DNA from: Gammaproteobacteria bacterium
GTDB lineage: Bacteria > Pseudomonadota > Gammaproteobacteria > Pseudomonadales > Pseudohongiellaceae
Length of the DNA: 64,000 nucleotides
Assembly: GCA_021773355.1 (NCBI GenBank)
Contig: JAJFKE010000051.1
Coordinates: 124,001-188,000, forward strand
Direction of reading: 5' to 3'
Under the pieces are notes generated by a model. It did no database searches. It was not told where the DNA came from and worked only from the letters and a program-made list of their open reading frames with translations. The position numbers and the translations under genes were made by a program. Positions 32,920 through 43,542 of the stretch are shown here, piece by piece (within the stretch, counting starts at the first letter, position 1; every line of letters begins with the position of its first letter).

Positions 32920-33753
32920 TTATTCAGTGATATTTACCTGATAGTAGGCATTGCTGTGACAGCAGTAAAATTCAAACGCAGCGACATTATCGATGCTTTG
33001 TAATCGAATTATGTACTGTCCAGGTTCGGAAAAAATAGCCTGAACCCGAGCCGCCTCGCCATTCGGTTCGATCATGTATTCCAATTCGTCAAATTTAACT
33101 TCATCCGGCCCGGAGTGCAGGGCCCAACCAACCCAGACTTCTTCATCAGGGTGCTCTATCCAGGCGCTAAGTTCAACGGCCACATTTGTTTTACCAGTTA
33201 TCGGCGTGTTGTTAAAAATTCCTTTTCTGCCTCTGGCGCCTTCGCCGTTTTTGGAAAACTTGATTAGCGGGGCCAAATCACCTCGTCCTTTTGAAGAGGG
33301 TTCATCCAATATATAGGCAGGTTTAATATGTCCAGGGACACTCAAGTCTTGATCTGCGCTGCTGAGGTTCCACACCAGTGTTTCATTGCTTGGAAAATCA
33401 GCCGGTACGGTTACCGTAAAAACGCAAAACTTGTGACGATAGCGTGGAGGAAGTGGATCAAAATGGGTAGGTAGCTGTGCTTCGAATCTGCCATCACTGA
33501 GATAATTATTTGCACCCGCGGGAATCGTCAATGCCTGTTCGGTGTTGAGATTGAAAAAGCTGTAACAGAGAGTTTTAGTGCCATCGCTATTCGGAAACCA
33601 GCCATCAAACAGGGGAATTACAGGCTGCCCTCTAGGCCGAATTACTTCCGCAGACCAGGTTTGTCGAGAAAGCGGAATTTGCTGGGCAGCAACTGGCCCT
33701 ACCAATAGCATACTGATAGTCGAGAACAGCAATAATTTGTAAGTTAATCTCAT
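32920..33753 (-). CDS. Secreted hypothetical protein, paralogue of 1637..2626
   Basis: Signal peptide; PLFDGWFPNSDGT, NNYLSDG, LPTHFDPLPPRYRHKFCVFTVTVP, PGQYII...YYQVNITE; lies just upstream of a cytochrome/monooxygenase-like gene. Confidence 0.7.
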   Translation of the reverse strand: MRLTYKLLLFSTISMLLVGPVAAQQIPLSRQTWSAEVIRPRGQPVIPLFDGWFPNSDGTKTLCYSFFNLNTEQALTIPAGANNYLSDGRFEAQLPTHFDPLPPRYRHKFCVFTVTVPADFPSNETLVWNLSSADQDLSVPGHIKPAYILDEPSSKGRGDLAPLIKFSKNGEGARGRKGIFNNTPITGKTNVAVELSAWIEHPDEEVWVGWALHSGPDEVKFDELEYMIEPNGEAARVQAIFSEPGQYIIRLQSIDNVAAFEFYCCHSNAYYQVNITE

Positions 33754-33956
33754 GGTGCCGGCTCTATCGCTAGGCTCTTTTTATGCACTGCACCCGCCTC
33801 TGTACACGCTGAGTGTGGTCTCGATACTACTCCAAACTAGCTTGCCTGTCTTCTATTCGAGGCTGTTGTAAGTGGCTTAAATATCTATGCTAGACTGCCA
33901 ATTAGGCAGTACTGGCAAGCCAAAAATCAATCTCAAGATTCAACTGAGCTGGGACT

Positions 33957-36023
33957 ATGAGCGCATTGCAAAGACAGGCAGGAATTCGATGTACCTCACT
34001 TATCAGCTGCTGGTTGCTGCTATCTTCTACTCTTTCAGTCGCCCAAACAGGAGCTGTTGACGGACAATGGCCTAGCTACGGCGGTGATCTTGGGCATACA
34101 CGTTATGCGGCGCTCGATCAGATTAACGCGGAAAATTTTGCCGAGCTTGAAATTGCCTGGCGCTTTAAGACCGATAATCTGGGTCCTTCTCCGGAGTATC
34201 GATATCAAGCCACTCCCTTGGTGGTGGACGGCATCATGTATAGTACCGGCGGCTCTCGACGTGCGGTATTTGCTTTAGATGCGGCAAGCGGTGAACTATT
34301 GTGGATGTACTCGCTGGATGAAGGGGAGCGCGGCAGGGCAGCGCCTCGTCAATTGTCGGGCAGAGGTCTCGCATTTTGGCAAGACGGAGATAGCAAAAGA
34401 ATAGTCTATGTAACCCCCGGCTATAGGATGATTGCTCTTGATGCGCAGAGCGGGCAAGCAATCGAAAGTTTTGGTGATGCAGGGATCGTGGATCTTAAGC
34501 AGAATGCAGACCAACAAATTGATTTGATCACCGGTGAAATTGGTTTACAGGCAACACCAATAATCGCCAAGGACGTGATTATTGTCGGCGCCTCTCACCG
34601 CACCGGAGGAAATCCTCGAAGTCGAGAAAACGTCAAAGGTTTTGTGCGCGGTTTTGATGTGCGCACAGGCAAGCGCTTGTGGATCTTTCATACGATTCCT
34701 CTTCCAGGAGAATACGGTAATGAATCCTGGCTAAACAACTCTGCCGAATATACGGGAAACACCGGCGTCTGGGCACAAATCTCTGTTGATGAGGAACTGG
34801 AAACGGTCTATCTGCCAGTGGAGGTTCCTACCGGCGATTACTATGGTGCGTACCGGCCAGGTGACAATTTATTCAGTGAGACACTGCTGGCGGTAGACCT
34901 GCATACAGGTGAGCGCAAATGGCACTACCAATTGGTTCATCATGGTATCTGGGATAATGATATTCCCTGTGCTCCTATTCTTATGGACATCACGGTGGAC
35001 GGGCGACGCATCAAAGCCGTAGCTCAGCCCACCAAACAGGCGTTTCTTTACGTGTTCGATAGGGAAAGCGGCGAACCTGTTTGGCCTATAGAAGAACAGC
35101 CGGTGGAGATCGGCGATGTCCCGGGGGAATGGTATTCTCCAACTCAGCCATTTCCCAGCAAGCCTCCTGCTTACGACCGACAAGGTGTCGCGGTTGATGA
35201 CTTAATAGACTTCACGCCGCAGTTGCGAGCAGATGCTTTGGAAGTGGCGTCGTGGCATAAAATGGGGCCTATATTTACGCCACCGGTGGTGAGTAATATA
35301 GATGGGCCACTTGGCACCTTAATGGCGCCTTCCACAGGCGGTGGGACCAACTGGCCGGGAGGATCATTCGATCCTGAGACCAGCATTCTATATGTGTCTT
35401 CAAATAGTTCCGTAACTAGTCTGGGTCTGGTGCCTCCTTATCCGGGTCAATCGGATATGGCCTATATTCAGGGCAATGCAAGTACTGGTCCGCGCACTTC
35501 CGGTGGTGCAGGTTCATCGGCAGGAGGTGGTCGTACTGAATTTGCCGTGGCGGCGCGACAGCGGCCAACGTCTTCCAGAGGAACACCGCCGGTTGGTCTA
35601 AGGGTGCAAGGACTGCCATTGCTGAAACCTCCCTATGGTGTGATAAGCGCGATTGATATGAGCAAAGGCGAAATACTTTGGCAGATTCCCCACGGGGAAA
35701 CACCGGACAATATTAAAAACCATCCCTTGTTGAAGGATTTGGATATTTCCAGAACCGGGCAGGGCGCATCAGTGGGAACCTTGGTTACCAGCACTTTGTT
35801 GATAGCTGGAGATGCGCAAACAACAACCGGTGTGGACGGTCAGCGCAGTGCCTGGTTGCGCGCCTATGACAAAGCGACTGGTGAAGAGCGAGCGGCCCTG
35901 AGAATGCCAGCTCCTCAATCAGGATCACCCATGACCTATTCTGTGGACGGCGTGCAATATCTGGCAGTTGCCATCAGCGGCGGTGGCTATTCGGGTGAGC
36001 TTCTAGTATTTAAATTACCGTAG
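33957..36023 (+). CDS. PQQ-binding beta-propeller quinoprotein (glucose/alcohol dehydrogenase-like)
   Basis: WPSYGGDLGHTRYAALDQINAENFAELEIAWRF N-terminus; multiple W-containing propeller blades; signal peptide. Confidence 0.87.
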   Translation: MSALQRQAGIRCTSLISCWLLLSSTLSVAQTGAVDGQWPSYGGDLGHTRYAALDQINAENFAELEIAWRFKTDNLGPSPEYRYQATPLVVDGIMYSTGGSRRAVFALDAASGELLWMYSLDEGERGRAAPRQLSGRGLAFWQDGDSKRIVYVTPGYRMIALDAQSGQAIESFGDAGIVDLKQNADQQIDLITGEIGLQATPIIAKDVIIVGASHRTGGNPRSRENVKGFVRGFDVRTGKRLWIFHTIPLPGEYGNESWLNNSAEYTGNTGVWAQISVDEELETVYLPVEVPTGDYYGAYRPGDNLFSETLLAVDLHTGERKWHYQLVHHGIWDNDIPCAPILMDITVDGRRIKAVAQPTKQAFLYVFDRESGEPVWPIEEQPVEIGDVPGEWYSPTQPFPSKPPAYDRQGVAVDDLIDFTPQLRADALEVASWHKMGPIFTPPVVSNIDGPLGTLMAPSTGGGTNWPGGSFDPETSILYVSSNSSVTSLGLVPPYPGQSDMAYIQGNASTGPRTSGGAGSSAGGGRTEFAVAARQRPTSSRGTPPVGLRVQGLPLLKPPYGVISAIDMSKGEILWQIPHGETPDNIKNHPLLKDLDISRTGQGASVGTLVTSTLLIAGDAQTTTGVDGQRSAWLRAYDKATGEERAALRMPAPQSGSPMTYSVDGVQYLAVAISGGGYSGELLVFKLP

Positions 36024-36289
36024 TGTGGGTTCAGTTGTATTTAGTGCTTCAAAACGATCTTAGGGATAAGAATTATTTAAAGGAATGCTAAGTGAAAGTC
36101 GGTTCAAAGCCGAGCCTGCTTGTCCCCTGTAGCTTCCCTAAAGTTGTTAAGTTATGAGTGTCTCCCTAGTCCTTAATAAGTTGCATAGTCTCATCGCTAG
36201 CCGCGGTCTGTTTGATGATTAATATCAAGGTTAGTACCGAATCAAATTGAGATAATCCTCCAGGATTATTCGCGAAAGTCGGTGACTCA

Positions 36290-37627
36290 ATGGGTACAAA
36301 GAAACACTTCAAGCATAGCTCCCATAGCAAGGTCGCAACGGCGGGATTGCCTGAATCCCAGCCACAGATAGAGTCGGCTCTGAGAGAAACAGGAATCGAT
36401 CCTGATCGCTTATCGATTCTTCAATTAGGACTTCATTCGCAATTCACCGCTGTACCCCCATGGTTGCGCCGCCTGCTGTTTGGATTATCCCTGTGGATAT
36501 TAACGCTGCTGGCAGGGGATTCATTCTCGCAATTATCATCTTCATTGCAGGCAGGCATACAGTTAGGCATCGGATTGATAATCTTATTGGCGGCCTGCGA
36601 AGTGTTGGTTTCTGCCACCGAGCGTTTGGCAGAGCGTTTCCACTGGAATCACTACACCGCCGGAACATTGGCAGAAATACTATCGACCACGCCAGAGCTT
36701 GTGGTTATCGCATTCATAATTCCGGTTAGCCCTGCCACTGCCTTCGTAATCAGTCTAATTACCATTTACAACAATGCACTGGTGTTCAGTCTTTACTCCT
36801 ATTTTTTGCCAAAAGACAAGCAGGGCAAATTTCTTATGCCGACGCCAATCACCGAGGCGGGCACACAAATTCTGATCGGTGGCGGTGCCATAGGCTTGAT
36901 ACTCGGGCTGGTTATGTTGACTCTCAATTCCGCAGAACAGGCGAAAAGTAGTTTCAGTGCTACTGATCTGGTTTTCGTTAGCGTCATTCTGTTGGCAATT
37001 TTTGCGGTTTACCTGTTCAAGCTAATTACCAGCTATGCTAAGGAGGAGACTGAAGTACGTGAGAGCTTGAGCATGTCGTCCTCGGATATCGAAGCGAGGC
37101 TCGATATGGTTTACGAAAACATCAAGCCGACATCGTTCGCAACCATTGTCATGTTGTTTGTAACCGGTGTTATGGGATCATTTATTGGTGGTCACGAGGT
37201 TTCGAATTTTGCTGCCATCATGATCCGCGATTTGCAGGTGAACCCTATACTTACCGCCTTGATTCTGGCGATATTCGCTGGCATGAGTGAGTACGTTATT
37301 CTATGGCAGTCTCATCGCAAGAGGGAGTATGGCATTGCACTAGCAAATGCTTTTGGGGGAATTACACAAGTAATGTTCTTGGTACTGCCGTGCACCTTGT
37401 TGGGTATTGCTGTGTATCAATCCTATTTCAACCTTTCTCATCCAGACTTGCCGCTTGAATTTTCCGTGTCGAATACATTCCTGTTGATATTTTTATTCCC
37501 TACTTTTTATACATTGTCATCGCTATTGGAGGAGGACCATACTCTGGGAATTCTCGATACTACGATTATGACCGGAATTTTCCTGCTGCTTATCATTTTG
37601 TTGGTGTCTTATGGTGGCATCAGCTAG
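36290..37627 (+). CDS. CaCA-superfamily sodium/calcium exchanger-like membrane protein
   Basis: Around 10 hydrophobic segments; alpha-repeat-like TAGTLAEILSTTPELVVIAFIIP and GMSEYVILWQSHRKREYGIALANAFGG. Confidence 0.7.
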   Translation: MGTKKHFKHSSHSKVATAGLPESQPQIESALRETGIDPDRLSILQLGLHSQFTAVPPWLRRLLFGLSLWILTLLAGDSFSQLSSSLQAGIQLGIGLIILLAACEVLVSATERLAERFHWNHYTAGTLAEILSTTPELVVIAFIIPVSPATAFVISLITIYNNALVFSLYSYFLPKDKQGKFLMPTPITEAGTQILIGGGAIGLILGLVMLTLNSAEQAKSSFSATDLVFVSVILLAIFAVYLFKLITSYAKEETEVRESLSMSSSDIEARLDMVYENIKPTSFATIVMLFVTGVMGSFIGGHEVSNFAAIMIRDLQVNPILTALILAIFAGMSEYVILWQSHRKREYGIALANAFGGITQVMFLVLPCTLLGIAVYQSYFNLSHPDLPLEFSVSNTFLLIFLFPTFYTLSSLLEEDHTLGILDTTIMTGIFLLLIILLVSYGGIS

Positions 37628-37935
37628 GCAGAAGAGAGGGGGCAGGTTCATCTTCCCCAATACAGATTTACGCTTGTGCTCTCGCTGAACTATATTATGG
37701 GAAGTATCTGTTAAGATCACGTATGCAGTTCATGGCACAGTCTGTATTCCTTAAGAATTAGCTAGACTTCAAGAATAGTCACTAGTTTCTTAAATTGACC
37801 AATTGTTGACTAAAGCGAATCTATTCGCTTTTCTCTCGACTCCAGCGCCACAAATCCTTATAGTACGCACCCTCAAAACCAAGCAAATCCAAAAAATCAC
37901 CCGCATAGCAGTTAGCACTGTTCAGGACTACTACC

Positions 37936-39546
37936 TTGATCTCCACCGCCAATATCACTATGCAGTTTGCTGCCAAGCCTCTGTTCGAGAATATTTCTGT
38001 CAAATTTGGAGACGGTAATCGCTATGGTCTGATAGGGGCTAATGGTTGCGGTAAGTCCACCTTCATGAAAATTCTGGACGGCAGCCTCGTGCCCTCTGCA
38101 GGCAATGTATCGGTCACCCCAAATGAGCGTGTTGGCAAGCTGAACCAGGATCAGTTCGCATTCGAGGCCTATAGTGTCATCGATACCGTGATCATGGGTC
38201 ATAGTGATCTTTGGAAGGTGAAACAGGAGCGAGATCGTATCTATGCCCTTGACCAGATGAGCGAAGATGAAGGAATGCAGGTGGCAGAGCTTGAGATCGA
38301 ATATGCCGAGCTGGATGGTTATACCGCTGAGAGTCGAGCAGGCGAGTTATTGCTAGGTGCCGGTATTGCCCCCGAATTTCATTTTGGGCCCATGAGCGAA
38401 GTAGCGCCTGGTTGGAAACTGCGCGTGCTATTGGTCCAGGCCTTGTTCTCAGACCCTGATATCTTGTTGTTGGATGAGCCTACTAATAATCTTGATATCA
38501 ACGCCATCCGCTGGCTGGAAGGCGTTCTAAATCAGCGCAAGTCCACCATGGTCATCGTGTCTCATGATCGCCACTTTCTCAATGCTGTATGTACTCACAT
38601 GGCAGATATCGACTTCGGCGAGTTGCGCCTTTATGCGGGCAATTACGATGACTTCATGCTGGCCTCCACAGCGGCACGGGAACGCCAGCAGGCCAACAAT
38701 GCCAAAAAGTCAGCGCAGATTACTGACCTGCAACAGTTTGTCAGCCGTTTTTCGGCTAACGCTTCGAAAGCGAAGCAGGCGACATCGCGTGCGCGGCAGA
38801 TTGAAAAAATTGAATTGGAAGACATAAAACCTTCGTCTCGAGTCAGTCCTTATATTCGTTTCAAACAAGATAAGAAACTACATCGCCAAGCGCTAGTTCT
38901 GGAAAATTTGAGTCATGGTTACGAAGAAGAGATATTGTTCAAAGACGGCAATATGATACTCAGTGCCGGTACCCGGCTGGCAGTAATTGGTGAAAACGGC
39001 GCGGGTAAGACCACTTTTCTGCGTTGTCTTATGGATCAACTAAAAGCCAAATCTGGGAAAATCCAGTGGGCCGAAAGCGCCACGCTCGGTTATTGTCCGC
39101 AGGACAGCACGGCGGATTTTAGCAATGAGCTGACATTGTTTGAATGGATGAGCCGGTGGCGTAAGCCAAGTCACGATGACCAGATAGTACGTGCCACTCT
39201 AGGTCGCTTGCTGTTCTCGTCTGATGATTTTCAAAAGAAGGTTAAAGTGTGTTCCGGTGGTGAAAAGAACCGGCTGCTGTTTGGTAAGCTGGTGATGACC
39301 AATCCTAACGTTCTTATTATGGACGAACCTACTAACCATATGGATATGGAAGCGATAGAGGCACTCAATCTGGCACTGGAACATTACGAAGGCACGCTAA
39401 TTTTTGTCAGTCATGATCGCGAGTTCGTGTCATCGCTAGCCACGCGGGTGATCGAAATCAAGGATCAGACCTTGATTGATTATCAGGGTACTTACGAAGA
39501 ATATCTCCATAGCCATTTGCAGACCAGTAAGGTTGCCAGTTTTTAG
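37936..39546 (+). CDS. ybiT: ABC-F family ATPase, YbiT-like
   Basis: Two Walker A ([18 protein letters not shown]); [11 protein letters not shown] and [12 protein letters not shown]-terminus matches YbiT pattern ([32 protein letters not shown]). TTG start. Confidence 0.9.
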   Translation: MISTANITMQFAAKPLFENISVKFGDGNRYGLIGANGCGKSTFMKILDGSLVPSAGNVSVTPNERVGKLNQDQFAFEAYSVIDTVIMGHSDLWKVKQERDRIYALDQMSEDEGMQVAELEIEYAELDGYTAESRAGELLLGAGIAPEFHFGPMSEVAPGWKLRVLLVQALFSDPDILLLDEPTNNLDINAIRWLEGVLNQRKSTMVIVSHDRHFLNAVCTHMADIDFGELRLYAGNYDDFMLASTAARERQQANNAKKSAQITDLQQFVSRFSANASKAKQATSRARQIEKIELEDIKPSSRVSPYIRFKQDKKLHRQALVLENLSHGYEEEILFKDGNMILSAGTRLAVIGENGAGKTTFLRCLMDQLKAKSGKIQWAESATLGYCPQDSTADFSNELTLFEWMSRWRKPSHDDQIVRATLGRLLFSSDDFQKKVKVCSGGEKNRLLFGKLVMTNPNVLIMDEPTNHMDMEAIEALNLALEHYEGTLIFVSHDREFVSSLATRVIEIKDQTLIDYQGTYEEYLHSHLQTSKVASF

Positions 39547-39666
39547 GACTGGAATAGGTAGTGACGCGAATGGCATATTATATTAGCAGACTTGTTTAGT
39601 GGGGACGTCCAAAATTATTAGTACCCCCCTTGGGCTTTTCCCAATGCCATCCGAGAATACATTCTA

Positions 39667-40986
39667 CTAATTTGGCAGCGGTTTCGCGTATCTGGCTTTA
39701 CTGTTTAGTTGGCCCATAAACGTATGAACATCAGATATAGTAGAGAGCCAATGTTCATCCACTCTGATTTCGTCATCGCCTTGTTTGCCAAAGATGACAA
39801 CTCTATCGCCTGAGTCTATGTCTTCCCAGTCATCTGTTATATCAATCATCATGGTGTTCATCGACATACTTCCAACCGTCGGATATCTTTTTCCACCGAT
39901 CAATACTTCCATCAGGTCTCGGGGGATACCATTTACTTTTCCAATCGGGATATTTGCCAGATGGCTGTCACGTTGCAGTATGACATTGCTTCCATATCCC
40001 ACTGAGCTTCCTTCGGGATAATAGTTTATTTGCCCAACTGTCGAGTACACCGACATTAAATTCTGTATAGCACCTGGCGCCTCTTCTTCCAATTTCTCTC
40101 CTAATACCAGGGAGCCTAGGCGTACCATATCCAGGTGGGCTTCTGGCAGGCGCAGGGTCGCAGAGGTATTGGCGACATGTAGCAGTACATCCGCTCTATT
40201 CAGGCTTCCATTTTCTATGATCCAGTTGGCTTGTTGTCTGAAATTTTCCAGAGACGTTTGTGTCGCTCCAAGATCTTCTGCATCGGCATTGGGAAAATGA
40301 GTCATTATGCCCGCGATCTGAATATGTTTAAGTTCCAGCAGCGACAGAACGTCTTCCTTTATAGTGGGGACAGTCATATCGAAACCATTTCTGGCCATCC
40401 CACCGGTATTTAAATTTAGATGAACCTTGATACTGCGGTTCTGTTCTTCTCCGAGCTGTGAAAGAAGCTGGGCCATCTGAAGATTTCCCACCATCTCTTC
40501 AACATACCCGTATTCATCCGGATTGGAGTGCACTGACAGCAGCTCATCATTGCCCGCGAGTCTCAGTCGAACTACGGGAACATTAAGCCCCATGTCGCGC
40601 AGGGTTTTTACCGAACTATTTTCCGTTATCCCAAAATAGTCTGCTCCTGCGAGCTCTGCAATACGACCTAACATTTCCAGACCATGACCATAGGCATCAG
40701 ACTTTATGACGACCATCAATTTTGTTGAACCACTGAGAAGCTGAGTTTTGACCAGATGTATATTGTCGTAGAAGGCCAGTTGATCTATTTCAATATAAGT
40801 AGCAGGTCGTCTGGCGGCTGCCTGTTTCTTGTTCCAATTATCAATATGGCTTATGAGCGCCGTTGGATATGCTTTATTTGCCGCAGATTCTTGAGGATAC
40901 GCCGGCTCACTTACACAGCTTATTGTCAGCAACGGGATTGCCAGTAATAAAAAGAAACTGCGAATCCAGTAAGCTTGAATTTTCAT
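39667..40986 (-). CDS. Periplasmic/lipoprotein amino-acid racemase (Alr/Bsr-like)
   Basis: PLP-lysine motif VVIKSDAYGHG; LNLNTGGMARNGF; VGYGSN; signal with lipobox-like LTISC. Confidence 0.85.
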   Translation of the reverse strand: MKIQAYWIRSFFLLLAIPLLTISCVSEPAYPQESAANKAYPTALISHIDNWNKKQAAARRPATYIEIDQLAFYDNIHLVKTQLLSGSTKLMVVIKSDAYGHGLEMLGRIAELAGADYFGITENSSVKTLRDMGLNVPVVRLRLAGNDELLSVHSNPDEYGYVEEMVGNLQMAQLLSQLGEEQNRSIKVHLNLNTGGMARNGFDMTVPTIKEDVLSLLELKHIQIAGIMTHFPNADAEDLGATQTSLENFRQQANWIIENGSLNRADVLLHVANTSATLRLPEAHLDMVRLGSLVLGEKLEEEAPGAIQNLMSVYSTVGQINYYPEGSSVGYGSNVILQRDSHLANIPIGKVNGIPRDLMEVLIGGKRYPTVGSMSMNTMMIDITDDWEDIDSGDRVVIFGKQGDDEIRVDEHWLSTISDVHTFMGQLNSKARYAKPLPN

Positions 40987-41350
40987 CTGATTGAGAGCCT
41001 TATTTTGTTGAACTTTGTTGTTGGTCAAAATAGTATACGCCAAGCAATGAATGATGGCTGTCAATTGCACTCAGCAATGTCTGGCCAACGGATATCAAAG
41101 CCCTATCGTCCCTGATGCCACTTTGTAAGTCGATGAAAAAACGGAAAGTTGTGGGCCCTACAGGACTCAAGCCGAAGTGGCTGTCCATTATTTTTTTGGC
41201 CCGATATGTTTTTGTTTGGAGAATTCTGGCTCTATCGCCAGCCTGCCTTTGAGTCTTGGCGATTATGATGATAGAAAATTTGTTTGCGTGAGTTTTTCAT
41301 TAATTTTTAGTGATTAACTCCTCACTGCACAGGTCAGCTTTGAGACTGCA

Positions 41351-41611
41351 TCAGTTGCGCCGGTGGAATGAACCTATAGCGAAATCCAACTCCGGGATTT
41401 CCCGTCGCAGGGGTTCGACCGCCGTCGGCTGTGCCTCAATGTCCAGAGCATAAGTTTCCTCAAGGTTACAGACGACAATAGCGACGGGCTGGATCAGACC
41501 CGACATAGTACAACTGCTGTCTGTTCTATCTTTCTGGGTGTGGATCGTTTCGATGGCCATGACCAGGTGGCTGGCATCTTTAAAGACTTCTTTAACGCGT
41601 ATTTTCTTCAT
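41351..41611 (-). CDS. Hypothetical protein
   Basis: 86-aa ORF directly downstream of and 3 nt from the DUF2953 gene on the same strand. Confidence 0.5.
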   Translation of the reverse strand: MKKIRVKEVFKDASHLVMAIETIHTQKDRTDSSCTMSGLIQPVAIVVCNLEETYALDIEAQPTAVEPLRREIPELDFAIGSFHRRN

Positions 41612-41614
41612 GCG

Positions 41615-42199
41615 CTACTCCAATCTTTGCGGCGGTCTTAATTCCTTCCAAACCACGGGTGACACAATCATTGCCAGCATAATCGAGACAATTTTCAATG
41701 GGATGACTCGAATGCTACCGCTACTATCAACTTCAAAGCAGCTTTCATGGAATACCGGCTCGACGACCAAGGAAACCTCTCGATAGCCGAAAAGCATTCC
41801 TGTGATCGGCCCTATAACCGCCCACAGCTGTCCTGTTGCTGCTGGATCATCCAGACCTATGCGCAGAGACACTCTGACATCGCTTTTTTCCAGCGTATGC
41901 CAAAGGTCGCTGACAAACTTGATCAGCCTGCGGCGAAATGGTGGCTGGCGTAGCGCTGCCATAAAGTTCCGCCCGGATGATGACTCTACCCGCCGAGTAT
42001 TTCGTTTTGGCTTTTTGAGCTTTGCAGATTTTGGTTTGGTTGCCAACAGATTGTGACGAATGCTAACCAGACCATAAGCCCACTGCAGTTTCACATGGCC
42101 CTCCATAGTCTGCTTCCAGCAAGTCTTGAAGCTTAGCGACACTGGTATTGCCAACACCAAGATCAATACCAAGAAAAATATTGCCAATCCTAGAAGCAC
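41615..42199 (-). CDS. DUF2953-like membrane-anchored protein
   Basis: N-terminal TM; WAYGLVSIRHN...; RIGLDDPAATGQLWAVIGPITGML pattern. Confidence 0.7.
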   Translation of the reverse strand: MLLGLAIFFLVLILVLAIPVSLSFKTCWKQTMEGHVKLQWAYGLVSIRHNLLATKPKSAKLKKPKRNTRRVESSSGRNFMAALRQPPFRRRLIKFVSDLWHTLEKSDVRVSLRIGLDDPAATGQLWAVIGPITGMLFGYREVSLVVEPVFHESCFEVDSSGSIRVIPLKIVSIMLAMIVSPVVWKELRPPQRLE

Positions 42200-42213
42200 A
42201 CTTGGGCCTCGCG

Positions 42214-42570
42214 TTAGTCGTCTTTCTTGCTATTTTTTCCAGACGCCGCCTTACCAACGGTTTCGACGATCTTCTCCATGACCGATGCTGTGCCGGATTT
42301 GATTGGTTCGACTCGCACTCCGTCTTTACTGATAATGACCAGAGCTACGGGCTTAACGCCACCGCCACCGCCGGTGCCACCACCATGTCCGGCCCCTTTC
42401 TGCGGATCGGTACCCTTGCCAGCGCCAACGCCGAAACCAAACCCCACGTTAATTAGCGGAATCAGAGTGTAGCCTTCCACGGTGATTGGATCGCCAACCA
42501 CTGTCTTGGAGTTAAGCATGCGTTCAATTTCACCAACTGCCTTATCGAACAGATTTTCTACGTCTTCCAT
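42214..42570 (-). CDS. GerW/YtfJ-family sporulation-type protein
   Basis: TVVGDPITVEGYTLIPLINVGFGFGVGAGKG...GGGGVKPVALVIISKDGVRVEPI is characteristic of the family. Start at MEDVEN. Confidence 0.85.
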   Translation of the reverse strand: MEDVENLFDKAVGEIERMLNSKTVVGDPITVEGYTLIPLINVGFGFGVGAGKGTDPQKGAGHGGGTGGGGGVKPVALVIISKDGVRVEPIKSGTASVMEKIVETVGKAASGKNSKKDD

Positions 42571-43014
42571 ATTTATTTCCTCTCTCACTCACAGTAAAAA
42601 TTACAGCCATATTGATTGGTCGACTCCCGACCACGAGCACTGTGCTTTCCTAAATTCCTTCGACCCTCAATTCGATTTTGAGCATCAGACTTCGATCAAC
42701 AGAAGGCAGATTTACTATTTTCATAGGTTTTTCAATTTCCCGGTGAACGGTAAAATAAATCTGTCTCCATTAGTCTCAGATTGAGTAGATTGGTCAGTTT
42801 CTGGTTTCTCGCGAACTGCTCCGCTGAATAAATACAAGTTTTCTGTATAAGAAATAAATCCACCCACCGCACAGAATACGAGATCGTTTAACCATAAATA
42901 TTGACTACGGTCACTTCAAACTGGAAAAGGCCGACTGTGGTTTCAGATGACACGCATTAATGAAGCTGGCTGGAATTAAGCCTCGTAGAAAAATAAGACA
43001 AGGAGGGTGTAACA

Positions 43015-43143
43015 ATGACTGATAAAGGCAAATGCAGCCCCACTCAAGCTCATGAGAAAGGACCGAATCGATATGATGCGGCGCTGAAACATGACAAGAA
43101 AGCAGGCAAATCTGAACGCAATCAAGGCGTCCATAAAGATTGA
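43015..43143 (+). CDS. Small 42-aa lysine-rich hydrophilic protein
   Basis: Strong SD aaggagggtg upstream of ATG; MTDKGKCSPTQAHEKGPNRYDAALKHDKKAGKSERNQGVHKD. Confidence 0.45.
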   Translation: MTDKGKCSPTQAHEKGPNRYDAALKHDKKAGKSERNQGVHKD

Positions 43144-43542
43144 TCGATGCCTTGGAAGAAACTTGGCAAGCTCCGGGTATCGTAATTGACCCAGGTCAAG
43201 AAGGAATATTCACAAGCATAGAAAATGTCGACAGTTTTATAGTATTTCGAAGAGAGTTGTCTCGCATCCAAATACCAAAAACTGATCGCATGTCTATTCG
43301 TCCTGATTGCCGCAGTGCCCGCGTAGGCACTTGATGACAATGTTGAATGCCTGCGTGAATCCAGCAAGGTCTTTACGGCAGGTGGCAAGCAAGTATCGCC
43401 GTCTGTGGTGTGAACTCAGATTGAAAGTCGAAGGAATTTAGGAAAGCAGCACCAGTAAACCTGTCTTATTCCTGATCAAGATAAATACAGGGCAGCGCTA
43501 CGTTGTGTTGGATTGGTAATATTAACAAGGGAGGGAACAGGA

